From the NCBI RefSeq assembly GCF_042654985.1, contig NZ_JBHSMT010000029.1:310001-374000 (forward strand): a stretch of DNA of 64,000 bases. Direction: 5' to 3'. The DNA comes from Paraherbaspirillum soli. GTDB taxonomy: Bacteria > Pseudomonadota > Gammaproteobacteria > Burkholderiales > Burkholderiaceae_D. The translations under genes and the position numbers were made by a program. The notes beneath the pieces are model-generated. The model had not been told where the DNA came from, searched no databases, and saw nothing but the letters and a program-made list of their open reading frames with translations. Shown here piece after piece: positions 33,867 through 42,658 of this stretch (the stretch's first letter is position 1; each line of letters starts with the position of its first letter).

Positions 33867-35405
33867 ATGACAGCCAATCTTTACGCTCTTTTTGCGTCTC
33901 GCTTCCCGGCAGATAAGTCTGCCTGCTGCATCGAAACCCATGACGCTCTGTACTATTCGTGGAGCGACATCGAGCGTGCATCTGCCAAGATCGCCAACCT
34001 GCTGAGCAGCCTGCAATTGCCGGCCGGTGCGCGCATCGCGGTGCAAGTAGAAAAATCGCCGGAGGCATTGATCCTGTATCTGGCAACCCTGCGTGCCGGT
34101 TTTGTCTACCTGCCGCTGAATACCGCTTACCGTGCTGCCGAAATCACCTATTTCATCGGCGATGCGGAGCCGGCGGTGGTCGTCTGCTCACCGAAAAATT
34201 TCGGCTGGGTAGCGCAGATTGCATTCAAGGCTGGCGTCCAGCACTTATTCACGCTGGACGAAATCAACAGCGGCAGCGGCGGCAAGAATTCCGGCTCGCT
34301 GTTGGCGCGTGCGGTCCATCATTCAGACCAGTTTGAAACCGTAGAAACACAAGCCGATGATCTCGCCGTCATCCTGTACACCTCCGGCACGACCGGTCGC
34401 AGCAAGGGCGCGATGCTATCGCATGGCAATATCGCATCGAACGCAAAAGTGCTGCAGGAATATTGGCAGTGGCAAGCCGGCGATGTGCTGCTGCATGCGC
34501 TGCCGCTGTTCCACATTCATGGCTTGTTTGTAGCCGTCAACGGCGCCCTGCTGAACGGCAGCAAGATGATTTTCCTGCCGAAATTCGATGCCGCCGAAGT
34601 ACGACGCCATTTACCGCGCAGCACCGTCTTCATGGGCGTGCCGACTTATTATGTGCGGCTACTGGCTGACGTCGATTTTGACCGTCATGCGTGCGGCAAT
34701 ATCCGCCTGTTTGTCTCCGGTTCAGCACCTCTGCTGAGCGACACTTTCGCCGCGTTTGCCGAACGTACCGGCCATACCATCCTGGAACGCTACGGCATGA
34801 GCGAGACCGCGATGCTGACTTCCAATCCGTATGCAAGCGAGCGGCGCGGTGGCACGGTCGGGCTACCCTTGCCGGGAGTATCGGTGCGCATCATCAAGAC
34901 CGACGCCGACGGTTGCAGCGCTAACTGCGCGGCGAATGAAATCGGCGAGATCCAGGTCAAGGGTCCGAATGTATTCCAGGGCTACTGGCGCATGCCGCAA
35001 AAGACCGCGGAAGAATTCACCGCCGACGGCTATTTCAAAACCGGCGACGTCGGCAAGTTCGATGGCGACGGCTACCTAGCCATCGTCGGCCGCAGCAAGG
35101 ATTTGATTATTTCCGGCGGCTACAACGTCTATCCGAAGGAAATCGAAATGGTCATCGACGAGCTCGATGGCGTGCTTGAATCGGCAGTGATCGGCGTGCC
35201 GGATGCCGACTTCGGTGAAGCGGTGACCGCGGTGATTGTCAGCCGTCCCGATGCGAAGCTGACGGCGGACCTGGTGATCGCATCATTGAAAGCGGCGATC
35301 GCCAATTTCAAAGTGCCCAAGCGGATTTTCTTCGCCGATGAATTGCCGAGAAATACGATGGGAAAGGTGCAGAAAAATGTGCTGCGCGAACGTTATGCCG
35401 GTTGA
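33867..35405 (+). CDS. matB: Malonyl-CoA synthetase (MatB-like)
   Basis: A 512-residue acyl-adenylating enzyme predicted to make malonyl-CoA from malonate, CoA and ATP. Motifs are ILYTSGTTGRSKGAMLSHGN, PLFHIHGLFVAVN, FMGVPTYYVRLL, ERYGMSETAMLTSNP and GRSKDLIISGGYNVYPKEIE, with the catalytic lysine in PRNTMGKVQKN. HIHGLFVA and ERYGMSETAM(L)TSNP are characteristic of MatB relative to acetyl-CoA synthetase. No matA or matC is adjacent. It could feed malonyl units to fatty-acid or polyyne-type synthesis; that is speculation. A MITE copy lies 38 bp downstream. Confidence 0.85.
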   Translation: MTANLYALFASRFPADKSACCIETHDALYYSWSDIERASAKIANLLSSLQLPAGARIAVQVEKSPEALILYLATLRAGFVYLPLNTAYRAAEITYFIGDAEPAVVVCSPKNFGWVAQIAFKAGVQHLFTLDEINSGSGGKNSGSLLARAVHHSDQFETVETQADDLAVILYTSGTTGRSKGAMLSHGNIASNAKVLQEYWQWQAGDVLLHALPLFHIHGLFVAVNGALLNGSKMIFLPKFDAAEVRRHLPRSTVFMGVPTYYVRLLADVDFDRHACGNIRLFVSGSAPLLSDTFAAFAERTGHTILERYGMSETAMLTSNPYASERRGGTVGLPLPGVSVRIIKTDADGCSANCAANEIGEIQVKGPNVFQGYWRMPQKTAEEFTADGYFKTGDVGKFDGDGYLAIVGRSKDLIISGGYNVYPKEIEMVIDELDGVLESAVIGVPDADFGEAVTAVIVSRPDAKLTADLVIASLKAAIANFKVPKRIFFADELPRNTMGKVQKNVLRERYAG

Positions 35406-35443
35406 TCAGGCAAGCGCTTGAGCGTCGCCCCCGCCATCAACAG

Positions 35444-35585
35444 GGCACCTCGAAAAACCGTAGCGAGCGGCCCAAGGTCGGGGCGAGAAGCGGAGTCGTA
35501 CGGCTGAACGGCGACGAATATGTCACCCCTACAGCCCCGAGATTGGCGGGCTTGCCAAACCCTGCAGTAGGTTTTGCTAGGTGCC
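35444..35585. mobile_element. MITE-like repeat, copy D (142 bp, long form)
   Basis: It starts GGCACCTCGAAAAACC and ends GGTTTTGCTAGGTGCC. It is flanked by an exact 6-bp duplication CAACAG (35438-35443 and 35586-35591). The interior matches copy C. It lies between matB and the convergent EVE-domain gene, and its right end encodes, on the - strand, the last two residues and stop codon of the EVE protein. Confidence 0.83.
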
Positions 35586-36041
35586 CAACAGTTGATGCGT
35601 AATATATTGCCACTCAGCCGGCGTCACCGGTGTAATTGACAGCCGGTTACCACGCCGTAAAACCTGCATATCCTCCAACAGCGGCTGCTGACGCAATTCC
35701 GGCAAGCCGATCAAGCGCGTCTTTTTGAGAGCGCGCACATCGACCAGCATCCAGCGCGGATTTTCACGATCGGCTTTGGGATCGAAGTATTTGCTGCCCG
35801 CATCGAACTGGGTTTCGTCGGGATAGCTGGTGCTGGCGACTTCGGCTAAGCCAGCAATGCCGGGCTCGGCACAACCGGAGTGATAAAACAAAACGCCGTC
35901 GCCGACATGCATTGCATCGCGCATGAAATTGCGCGCCTGATAGTTACGCACGCCATACCAGGCAATGGTTTGCCCGGGTAGCGCCAACACATCGTCGATG
36001 CTGGCATCTGCCGGCTCGGATTTCATCAACCAATATTTCAT
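35577..36041 (-). CDS. EVE-domain protein, C-terminus altered by a MITE
   Basis: A 154-residue PUA-like EVE-domain protein; family members bind modified bases or RNA. Motifs are MKYWLMKSEP at the start, WYGVRNYQARNFMRD, GVLFYHSGCAEPGIAGLAEV and NPRWMLVDVRAL. The final codons G-T-stop are provided by the inverted-repeat end of MITE copy D. Reading through the target site as it would have been before insertion, the frame stays open for another 14 codons after HQLL before TAA, so the original tail was probably longer. The core fold appears intact. The downstream position next to 6S RNA and zapA is typical of Burkholderiales. Confidence 0.9.
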   Translation of the reverse strand: MKYWLMKSEPADASIDDVLALPGQTIAWYGVRNYQARNFMRDAMHVGDGVLFYHSGCAEPGIAGLAEVASTSYPDETQFDAGSKYFDPKADRENPRWMLVDVRALKKTRLIGLPELRQQPLLEDMQVLRRGNRLSITPVTPAEWQYITHQLLGT

Positions 36042-36095
36042 TTCTGATCCGTGTGGAATAAAGGAAGAATGGCTAATCAAATTTTAGGAATAAAA

Positions 36096-36128
36096 AAAAA
36101 GCGGCTGCACGTAAATGCAACCGCTTCC
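36096..36128 (-). terminator. Terminator downstream of 6S RNA
   Basis: On the - strand AAGCGGTTGCA pairs with TGCAGCCGCTT, then nine T residues. It ends the transcription unit that includes the 6S RNA and possibly zapA. Confidence 0.85.
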
Positions 36129-36146
36129 GAATAAAGCCCCGCCTGT

Positions 36147-36322
36147 GCCGCTTTGCCGGCATCCTGAACCAAGAAGATTCAAGTTGGCCGCAGTTAGTTC
36201 AACTTCGGGCTCATCGGACTAGCGACGCTCACACCTGTCAAACAAAATCCCGCAGCCGTTGCGCAAAAATGGTTCTAGGATTTTATGGCAATCGCGAACA
36301 CGGCAGGAGTAATTAGTCTACT
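36147..36322 (-). ncRNA. ssrS: 6S RNA (ssrS), approximate limits
   Basis: This non-coding stretch lies downstream of zapA, the classic position of ssrS. On the - strand the 5' part CCTGCCGTGTTCGCG can pair with the 3' part GCGGCACAGGCGGGG to form the closing stem. The 3' half contains ACTTGAATCTTCTTGGTTCAGG, similar to the CUUGAACC...GGUUCAAG stretch of E. coli 6S RNA. 6S RNA mimics an open promoter and sequesters sigma-70 RNA polymerase in stationary phase. Ends are estimated from pairing; a covariance-model search would fix them. Confidence 0.75.
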
Positions 36323-36423
36323 CTAAACGAGCTTCGTGTCAAACATTTTGGCGAAATTTTATAGGGCTTTCCATATCGTTAACGAGTAGCTGCAGCCGCT
36401 AAGAACATGCTATACGACGCGCC

Positions 36424-36735
36424 TTAAAAGAGTGCCTCTTGCGGAGCCAATGCCTGATCCAGCACCGTATGCATTGCCTCTATTTTCTGTTTCACTTCTG
36501 ACATTGTCAGGTCCGACAATGGTCCTCCCGGGGATTTGGTCCCCAACAATTCAGCGGCAATGCCGAGTGCGGCAATGACGGCAATCCGATCATTGCCGCG
36601 AATTTTGCCGGTGTCCCGGATGACGCACATTTTGCCATCCAGGTAAGCGACCGCTTCCTGCAGAGCGGCTTCCTCGCCTGTTTTGCAAGCCAGCGTGTAT
36701 GGCTGGCCCATGATGTTGACGCTTAATTGGCTCAT
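36424..36735 (-). CDS. zapA: Cell division protein ZapA
   Basis: A 103-residue FtsZ-ring-associated protein that bundles FtsZ filaments. It shows the family opening LSVNIMGQPYTLAC, then AALQEAVAYLDGKM, DRIAVIAALGIAAELL and a C-terminal coiled coil. Its ATG overlaps the stop of the upstream zapB-like gene (ATGA), and AGGAGG lies inside that gene, so the two are translationally coupled. The 6S RNA lies downstream. Confidence 0.92.
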   Translation of the reverse strand: MSQLSVNIMGQPYTLACKTGEEAALQEAVAYLDGKMCVIRDTGKIRGNDRIAVIAALGIAAELLGTKSPGGPLSDLTMSEVKQKIEAMHTVLDQALAPQEALF

Positions 36736-36947
36736 ACGGCCTCCTGATCTTGCGGCAATGCCGGGATTTTTTCGAGTAAGGCGGCGACCCTTTGGTGCGC
36801 CTCGTTCATGCGCTGCGTCAGCTCCGCATTTTCTCTCAGCAGCGCGGCCGCGTTCAGACGCAGGTCGGCATTTTCACGCCGTAACGACTGGGTCAATTCG
36901 GCCAGTTGCCGAATCTTTTCAAACAGTTGGTGGAATTCTGAAATCAT
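36732..36947 (-). CDS. ZapB-like coiled-coil division protein
   Basis: A 71-residue, almost entirely helical protein with heptad-like LAELTQSLRRENADLRLNAA and LLRENAELTQRMNEAHQRVA, matching the small coiled-coil proteins that partner ZapA. It overlaps zapA by 4 bp. Probably a division-ring cofactor; assignment rests on size, coiled coil and neighbour. Confidence 0.8.
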   Translation of the reverse strand: MISEFHQLFEKIRQLAELTQSLRRENADLRLNAAALLRENAELTQRMNEAHQRVAALLEKIPALPQDQEAV

Positions 36948-37085
36948 TTTGTCACTCTAGTGTTGCGAAGGAATTTACGTCTATAGATTCGAGCTAAGCG
37001 TTTTCCGCGTCGGTCGTCATTCTATCCGAGAACAGCAATCACCCACGACATTCGACGAAGCCCTGGCAACAGCTTGAGTAGATTT

Positions 37086-37913
37086 TTATTCCGCCAGCAG
37101 CCGCTGCGGATTGGCGTAAACCACATGCCCACGCTGCCGCACAAAACCCAGCAAGGTCACATCGGCCTGTTCCGCCAGCCGAATCGCCAGCGCGGTCGGG
37201 GCCGAGACCGCGGCGACAATGCCGATTCCCATGGTGGCGGCTTTTTGCACCATTTCATAACTGGCGCGACTGGTGATGATGACCGCACCGCTGGAAAAAT
37301 CATGCTTGCGATCGGCTGCCGCCAACGCACCGATCAACTTATCCAGCGCGTTATGCCGACCGACGTCTTCACGTACCAGGCCAACCGCGCCATCCGGCCG
37401 CAACCACGCAGCCGCATGCGTCGCGCCGGTAGCATGCTGCAACTGCTGCTGCTGTTGCATGCTTTCCATCGCAGCGTAAAGCACCGCTGCGGAAAAATGC
37501 GCATCGCACACCACCGGCGGCGGTTTGCGCACTGCTTGCTGCAGTGTCTCGGCACCGCATAAACCGCAACCGGTGCGTCCGATCAGATTGCGCCGCTTTT
37601 CCTTCAGCGCCGCAAAACGTTGCGACGCAATCCGCATCTGCACCTGAATCCCATCCGACGCTGTGACGATTTCGCAATCGAACAATTCACTGGGGTCCGC
37701 CAGAATCCCCTCGGTCAATGAAAAGCCGAGCGCGAAGTCTTCCAGGTCGGCCGGCGACGCCATCATCACCGCGTGCGAAATGCCGTTGTATTCGAGCGCC
37801 ACCGGCACCTCTTCAGCGACCACATCGCGGCTCTTGGTCACATGACCGTCGCGCCACTGTTCAACGCCGACATCGGCTGTGCTTGCGTATTCGGGCGGGA
37901 TGGCGGCGCTCAT
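37086..37913 (-). CDS. fdhD: Formate dehydrogenase sulfurtransferase FdhD
   Basis: A 275-residue protein that passes sulfur from the cysteine desulfurase IscS to the molybdenum cofactor of formate dehydrogenase. The key cysteine loop is GRTGCGLCGAET. Other motifs are VALEYNGISHAVMMASP, EDFALGFSLTEG, VREDVGRHNALDKLIG and SRASYEMVQKAATMGI. No fdh structural gene is in the window. It is 3 bp from the stop of the upstream transporter gene's reading frame end, so both are probably one operon. Confidence 0.95.
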   Translation of the reverse strand: MSAAIPPEYASTADVGVEQWRDGHVTKSRDVVAEEVPVALEYNGISHAVMMASPADLEDFALGFSLTEGILADPSELFDCEIVTASDGIQVQMRIASQRFAALKEKRRNLIGRTGCGLCGAETLQQAVRKPPPVVCDAHFSAAVLYAAMESMQQQQQLQHATGATHAAAWLRPDGAVGLVREDVGRHNALDKLIGALAAADRKHDFSSGAVIITSRASYEMVQKAATMGIGIVAAVSAPTALAIRLAEQADVTLLGFVRQRGHVVYANPQRLLAE

Positions 37914-37916
37914 TTT

Positions 37917-39554
37917 TTACTTAAACAATACAGCTGATTTTTGCAGAGTGATCGAGATGCCCCAGACCAATGGGATGATCACCGCCGCCCAAGACAGCAC
38001 CAGCAGCAATGGATTGCCGCCGCTGCCGATGCGCGCCATATCTTCTGCCGCAATCGTCACGCTGCCGTTGGCAGCCGTCTTTTCGTGCGCCAGTTGCTTT
38101 TCACGGGCCAATTCTTCCGGCGTCATGAAGTGTTTTGCAGCGATCGGCCGCACCATCAGGTTGCACAGCAGGCCAAGGACCAGCATCCCGGCCAGGATGT
38201 ACATCGTGGTGCTGTACACCGACTCGCGCGGCATGCCCAGTCCGAGTTGATATTCGCGCATGTAATTGACCACCACCGGCCCGAGAATCCCGGCGGTCGC
38301 CCACGCGGTCAACAAGCGGCCATGGATCGCGCCCACCATCTGGGTGCCGAACAAATCCGCCAGATAAGCCGGCACCGTCGCAAAGCCGCCGCCGTACATC
38401 GACAGAATCAGGCAGACCGCTGCCACGAACAAGGCCACGCTACCGGCCGCGCCGGACCAGGATAGACTCACGTACAGCACAAAACCGAGCACGAAGAAAA
38501 CCACATACGTGCTCTTGCGTCCGAGGTAATCGGAGCACGATGCCCACACGAAGCGACCGCCGATGTTGAACAGGCTGATCAGGCCGGTGAAACCTGCCGC
38601 GATCGCCGCAATCGCGCCCTTTTGTTCCGGCGACAATTCGGTGAACTTGACATTGATGCCCAGTAAATGGCCGCCGAATACTTCTTGCAACATCGGCGAT
38701 GCCATGCCGATCACGCCGATGCCGGCCGAGACGTTCAGGCACAGTACCAGCCACACCAGCCAGAATTGCGGAATGCCCCAGACCTTGCTGACGTGTACGT
38801 GGTTCTGGGTAATCATGGTGTTGTTGCTGGCTGCCGGCGGCGTCCAGCCGGCCGGCTTCCAACCCGTCGGCGGAATCCGATAAGCAAACGCGCCGGCCAT
38901 CATGAACACAAAATAAATCAGCGCCATCACGACAAACGTCTGCCAGACGCCGACCGAGACATCGGAGGCGAAGTGCTTCATCAACTTGTCCGCCAACGGA
39001 CTGCCGATCAGTGCACCGCCGCCAAAACCCATGATCGCCATGCCAGTCGCCATGCCGCGCCGATCGGGAAACCATTTGATCAGGGTCGATACCGGCGAGA
39101 TATAACCCAGCCCCAGGCCGACGCCGCCAATGACTCCGGAGCCCAGCCACATCAGCCAGATCTGGTGGTGGTACACCCCGAACGCCGAAATCAGCAAGCC
39201 GCCGCACCAGCACAAGGCCGACACAAAACCGGCTTTACGCGGACCGACGTGTTCCAGCCAACCGCCCCAGATAGCTGCCGAGGTGCCCAATAACACGAAG
39301 AACATCGTGTAAATCCAGCCCAGCATCGAAATCTTCCAATCGCAATGCGTCGCGAATATTTCTGCAAAAAATCCCAACTCCTTGCCGCAGGCAACCGACT
39401 CCTTGATTCCGATCGCTTTTGACAACGGCAGCCAAAACACCGAAAAGCCATACGCCATACCGATACACAAGTGAATCGCCAATGCCGCCGGCGGCACCAG
39501 CCACCGATTGAAACCTGGACCGGCAATGGTCCGTTCCTTATCCAACAACCCCAT
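37917..39554 (-). CDS. OFA-family (oxalate/formate antiporter-like) MFS transporter
   Basis: A 545-residue, 12-helix-type carrier. N-terminal WLVPPAALAIHLCIGMAYGF and the interior GLGYISPVSTLIKWFPDRRG and MAIMGFGGGALIGSPLADKL match the oxalate:formate antiporter family. The C-terminal extension has a final helix and is longer than OxlT. ATG 39554 is preceded by GGGGGGAAT. Being joined to fdhD and divergent from a ModE-like regulator, it probably moves formate or another small carboxylate. Confidence 0.88.
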   Translation of the reverse strand: MGLLDKERTIAGPGFNRWLVPPAALAIHLCIGMAYGFSVFWLPLSKAIGIKESVACGKELGFFAEIFATHCDWKISMLGWIYTMFFVLLGTSAAIWGGWLEHVGPRKAGFVSALCWCGGLLISAFGVYHHQIWLMWLGSGVIGGVGLGLGYISPVSTLIKWFPDRRGMATGMAIMGFGGGALIGSPLADKLMKHFASDVSVGVWQTFVVMALIYFVFMMAGAFAYRIPPTGWKPAGWTPPAASNNTMITQNHVHVSKVWGIPQFWLVWLVLCLNVSAGIGVIGMASPMLQEVFGGHLLGINVKFTELSPEQKGAIAAIAAGFTGLISLFNIGGRFVWASCSDYLGRKSTYVVFFVLGFVLYVSLSWSGAAGSVALFVAAVCLILSMYGGGFATVPAYLADLFGTQMVGAIHGRLLTAWATAGILGPVVVNYMREYQLGLGMPRESVYSTTMYILAGMLVLGLLCNLMVRPIAAKHFMTPEELAREKQLAHEKTAANGSVTIAAEDMARIGSGGNPLLLVLSWAAVIIPLVWGISITLQKSAVLFK

Positions 39555-39702
39555 ATTCCCCCCTGGAAATAATAAAAAACACAACATGCACATAGGCAAT
39601 GAAATACATATAGCCGGATAAGAGGCGTATATTCATTTTATTTTTTAGCTATGACAAAATATCATCCCGACCAGGGATACTCAATAGGTTACGTTATGCA
39701 TA

Positions 39703-40779
39703 ATGTTTAAAGTTACAATCAAACCACACTGGGAAATCTCGCATGGCGTAGGGTTGACTATGGATACGGCTGTGCTGCTGGCATTACTGAGCGCCGTCCA
39801 GGAAACCGGCTCGATCGCCAATGCCGCCAAAAAAGTTAACATCTCCTACCGCAATGCCTGGGGCCTGCTGCGCGACGCCGAAAGCCTGTTCGGTCACCCG
39901 TTGCTCCAGACCGGGCGCGGACGGGGCAGCAGTTTGCTGCCGCTGGCCGAGAAGTTAATCTGGGCCGACCGCCGCATCGCGGCCCGCTTGTCGCCGACGC
40001 TGGAAACGCTGGCCTCCGAACTGGAAGGCGAACTTGGCAAGACTATCGTCGACCGCCCCCCAAGCATTCGCCTGAGCGCCAGCCACGGCTTCGCGGTGGC
40101 CGCCTTGCTGCATCAACTCAATAGCATGCAAGTGCCGGTAGAACTGCGTTACCGCAACAGTACCGATGCGGTCGCAGCGTTATCGCGGCGCGAGTGCGAC
40201 CTGGCCGGTTTTCACGTGCCGCTGGGAGAATTTGAAGCCGCCGCAGTCGCTTGCTACAGCCACTGGCTAAGCAATAAAAAACATTGCCTGATCCATCTGG
40301 CGGTACGCAATCAAGGATTGATCGTAGCAGCGGGCAATCCTAAAAATATTGTCGCCCTGTCAGACCTGCATCGGAAAGATGTCCTTTTCGTCAATCGTCA
40401 AACCGGCTCCGGCACCCGCATGCTGCTGGAACTGATGCTGACCAAGGCAGCGCTGTCGCCGGCAAGCATCGACGGTTTCGAAAACGCTGAATTTACCCAT
40501 TCGGCGATTGCCGCATATATTGCCAGCGGCATGGCGGATGTCGGCTTTGGGGTGCAGACGGCAGCAGATCGATTTGGCCTGCACTTTATTCCGTTGATTC
40601 GCGAACGTTATTTCTTCGCACTGCCGATCTCCGCGATGCAGGACCCACTGATGCAACAGGTCATCACGGTCCTGCAATCCACCGCTTTTCGCGACACCGT
40701 CAATCTGCTGCCAGGCTATGACGGCAGCGCCACCGGCACTATCCTGACGCTGCCCGAGGCTTTCGAAAGCCTGGATTAA
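39703..40779 (+). CDS. ModE-like regulator with periplasmic-binding-protein-like domain
   Basis: A 358-residue regulator. The N-terminal winged helix is LLALLSAVQETGSIANAAKK followed by VNISYRNAWGLLRDAESLFG, as in ModE/LysR. A PBP-like effector domain follows (IRLSASHGFAVAALLHQL, RRECDLAGFHVPLG, VNRQTGSGTRMLLELML, AAYIASGMADVGFGVQTAA). Such proteins sense molybdate, tungstate or related ligands in molybdoenzyme loci. It is divergent from the OFA transporter/fdhD pair, so regulation of formate metabolism is the best guess. Confidence 0.85.
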   Translation: MFKVTIKPHWEISHGVGLTMDTAVLLALLSAVQETGSIANAAKKVNISYRNAWGLLRDAESLFGHPLLQTGRGRGSSLLPLAEKLIWADRRIAARLSPTLETLASELEGELGKTIVDRPPSIRLSASHGFAVAALLHQLNSMQVPVELRYRNSTDAVAALSRRECDLAGFHVPLGEFEAAAVACYSHWLSNKKHCLIHLAVRNQGLIVAAGNPKNIVALSDLHRKDVLFVNRQTGSGTRMLLELMLTKAALSPASIDGFENAEFTHSAIAAYIASGMADVGFGVQTAADRFGLHFIPLIRERYFFALPISAMQDPLMQQVITVLQSTAFRDTVNLLPGYDGSATGTILTLPEAFESLD

Positions 40780-40943
40780 ACTGGCCCCGGCTGCAGCGCA
40801 GGTTATCCTTCGCCTGGCACAACGTCACTTGTTAGCATTCCTATCACATGATGATATTTGTCTGAATCATTGCACTTTACAAGCATGAATTGAATTTAAA
40901 ATAGCGCCTTATTCGCGGATGACATAACTACAGGAGAGCTTGC

Positions 40944-41729
40944 ATGAAACGATTTTTGAATATGGGTCTGTGCCTGCTGTCGAGCGCCTTGCTGCTGACA
41001 GCCTGCGGCAAACATGAGACCAAGACAGCCGAAGCACCTGCGCAAACTGAATACCTGGTCGGCGCTGAAGCGACCTTCGCCCCATTCGAATATCAGAACG
41101 AGCAAAAGGAAATTGTCGGCTTCGACGTCGACATCATGCATGCGATCGCAGACAAGGGCGGCTTCAAGGTCAAATTCGTCAATACGCCGTTTGAAGGCAT
41201 CTTCAATTTCCTGGCTCAAGGCGACCGCGATTTGCTGGCCTCCGCCATCACGATTACCGACGAGCGCAAACAGACAGTCGACTTTTCCGAGCCCTACTTC
41301 GAAGCCAATCAACTGATCGTGGTGCCGAAGGATTCCAAGGTCACCAAATTCGACGATTTGAAAAACATGAAGGTGGGCGTGCAAAGCGCCACCACCGGCG
41401 ATGAAATCGTGCAAAAAATGCTGGGCAAAAGCAATCCCAACATCAAACGCCTGGAATCGGCCACCTTGGTCATCAAGGAACTGGAAGCCGGCGGCGTTGA
41501 AGCGGTGGTGGCCGATAACGGCGTCGTCAAAAACTACATCAAACACAATCCGTCGGAAGGCTTCCGCCTGATCTCCGATCCGGCTTTTCCTAAAGAGTAT
41601 TACGGCATCGCGATCAAAAAAGGCAATGCGGATTTGCTAGCCAAGGTCAACAAAGGACTGGCCGCTATCAAAGCCGACGGCACCTACGACCGCATCTACG
41701 CCCAATATTTTGCCGACAGCGCCAAATAA
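40944..41729 (+). CDS. Polar/basic amino acid ABC binding lipoprotein, unit 1
   Basis: A 261-residue type II solute-binding protein (SBP_bac_3 family) with lipobox LLTACG, so anchored to the inner membrane. Ligand-site features are GAEATFAPFEYQNE, GFDVDIMHAIADKGGFKVKF, TITDERKQTVDFSEPYF and GVQSATTGDEIVQKML. Residues resemble lysine/arginine/ornithine or cystine/glutamate binders; the ligand is not certain. First of three tandem paralogues upstream of a permease gene. An AGGAGAG ribosome binding site is present. Confidence 0.92.
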   Translation: MKRFLNMGLCLLSSALLLTACGKHETKTAEAPAQTEYLVGAEATFAPFEYQNEQKEIVGFDVDIMHAIADKGGFKVKFVNTPFEGIFNFLAQGDRDLLASAITITDERKQTVDFSEPYFEANQLIVVPKDSKVTKFDDLKNMKVGVQSATTGDEIVQKMLGKSNPNIKRLESATLVIKELEAGGVEAVVADNGVVKNYIKHNPSEGFRLISDPAFPKEYYGIAIKKGNADLLAKVNKGLAAIKADGTYDRIYAQYFADSAK

Positions 41730-41757
41730 AACCAGAACTGCTCGCCTAGGAGACGAA

Positions 41758-42543
41758 ATGAAACAACGTTATCTGCCAGCGCTGATTCTGGCTTGCTCGT
41801 TCATCGCATTTACAGCATGCAGCAAGAAAGACGCCACGCCGGCCGCAGCCGAAAGCCGCGTGGAATACGTGGTCGGGGCCGATGGCGCTTATGCTCCTTT
41901 CGCTTCCGAAAACGAGCAAAAAGAACTGGTCGGCTTCGACATCGACATCATGAAGGCGGTCGCGGACAAGGCCGGCATCAAGATCAAGATCATCAACACC
42001 CCGTTCGACGGCCTGTTCAACGCCCTGACCCAAGGCGATCGCGACATCCTGATTTCAACCATCACGATCACCGACCAACGCCGCCAAACCATGGATTTCT
42101 CCGAGCCCTACTTTGTGGCGAACCAATTGATCGTGGTGCCGCAAGACTCGAAGGTCGCAAAATTCGAGGATCTGAAACCGATGAAAATCGGCGTCCAGAG
42201 CGCCACCACGGCGGACGAAGCAGCGCAAAATCTGGTCGGGAAAAACAGCCCTAGCGTCAAGCGTTTCGAATCCATGCCCCTGGCTTTCCAGGAGCTGGAA
42301 GGCGGCGGCGTCGATGCGGTGGTTGGCGACAACGGCGTAGTGACCAATTACGTCAAAAACAATCCGACCAAGAATTTCCACATCGTCAGCGATCCTGCGT
42401 TTCCTAAAGAGTATTACGGCATCGCCGTCAAAAAAGGCAATCAGGCCTTGCTGACCAAACTCAATCAGGCTCTGGCGCAAATCAAGGCCGATGGCACCGA
42501 AGACCGGATTTACGCGCACTACTTTGCCGATCAAAAGCAATAA
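41758..42543 (+). CDS. Polar/basic amino acid ABC binding lipoprotein, unit 2
   Basis: A 261-residue paralogue with lipobox FTACS and motifs GADGAYAPFASENE, GFDIDIMKAVADKAGIKIKI, TITDQRRQTMDFSEPYF and GVQSATTADEAAQNLV. ATG 41758 follows AGGAGACGAA; the longer frame is unsupported. It lies 28 bp after unit 1 and is probably in the same operon. The ligand-proximal motif TTADEA replaces the TTGDE of units 1 and 3. Confidence 0.92.
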   Translation: MKQRYLPALILACSFIAFTACSKKDATPAAAESRVEYVVGADGAYAPFASENEQKELVGFDIDIMKAVADKAGIKIKIINTPFDGLFNALTQGDRDILISTITITDQRRQTMDFSEPYFVANQLIVVPQDSKVAKFEDLKPMKIGVQSATTADEAAQNLVGKNSPSVKRFESMPLAFQELEGGGVDAVVGDNGVVTNYVKNNPTKNFHIVSDPAFPKEYYGIAVKKGNQALLTKLNQALAQIKADGTEDRIYAHYFADQKQ

Positions 42544-42658
42544 ACGGCATCGTTTTCGATCCATTTGATCCGAACTTTAACCAGGACTGCCGACCCGTTT
42601 CGCCGTTTTCAGCTTCGCATCGGGAACAGCTCGGCAGCACATTTTTGCGAGAACACGC

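Noticed and set aside
6397..35585. CRISPR array or ERIC-type repeats as an explanation for the dispersed 128-142 bp element
   Set aside because: Copies are kilobases apart with no spacers, and the ends and sequence do not match the ERIC consensus; target duplications favour a MITE.
36147..36322. A small protein gene in the zapA-EVE gap
   Set aside because: No ORF with a ribosome binding site is present, while the pairing and position fit 6S RNA.
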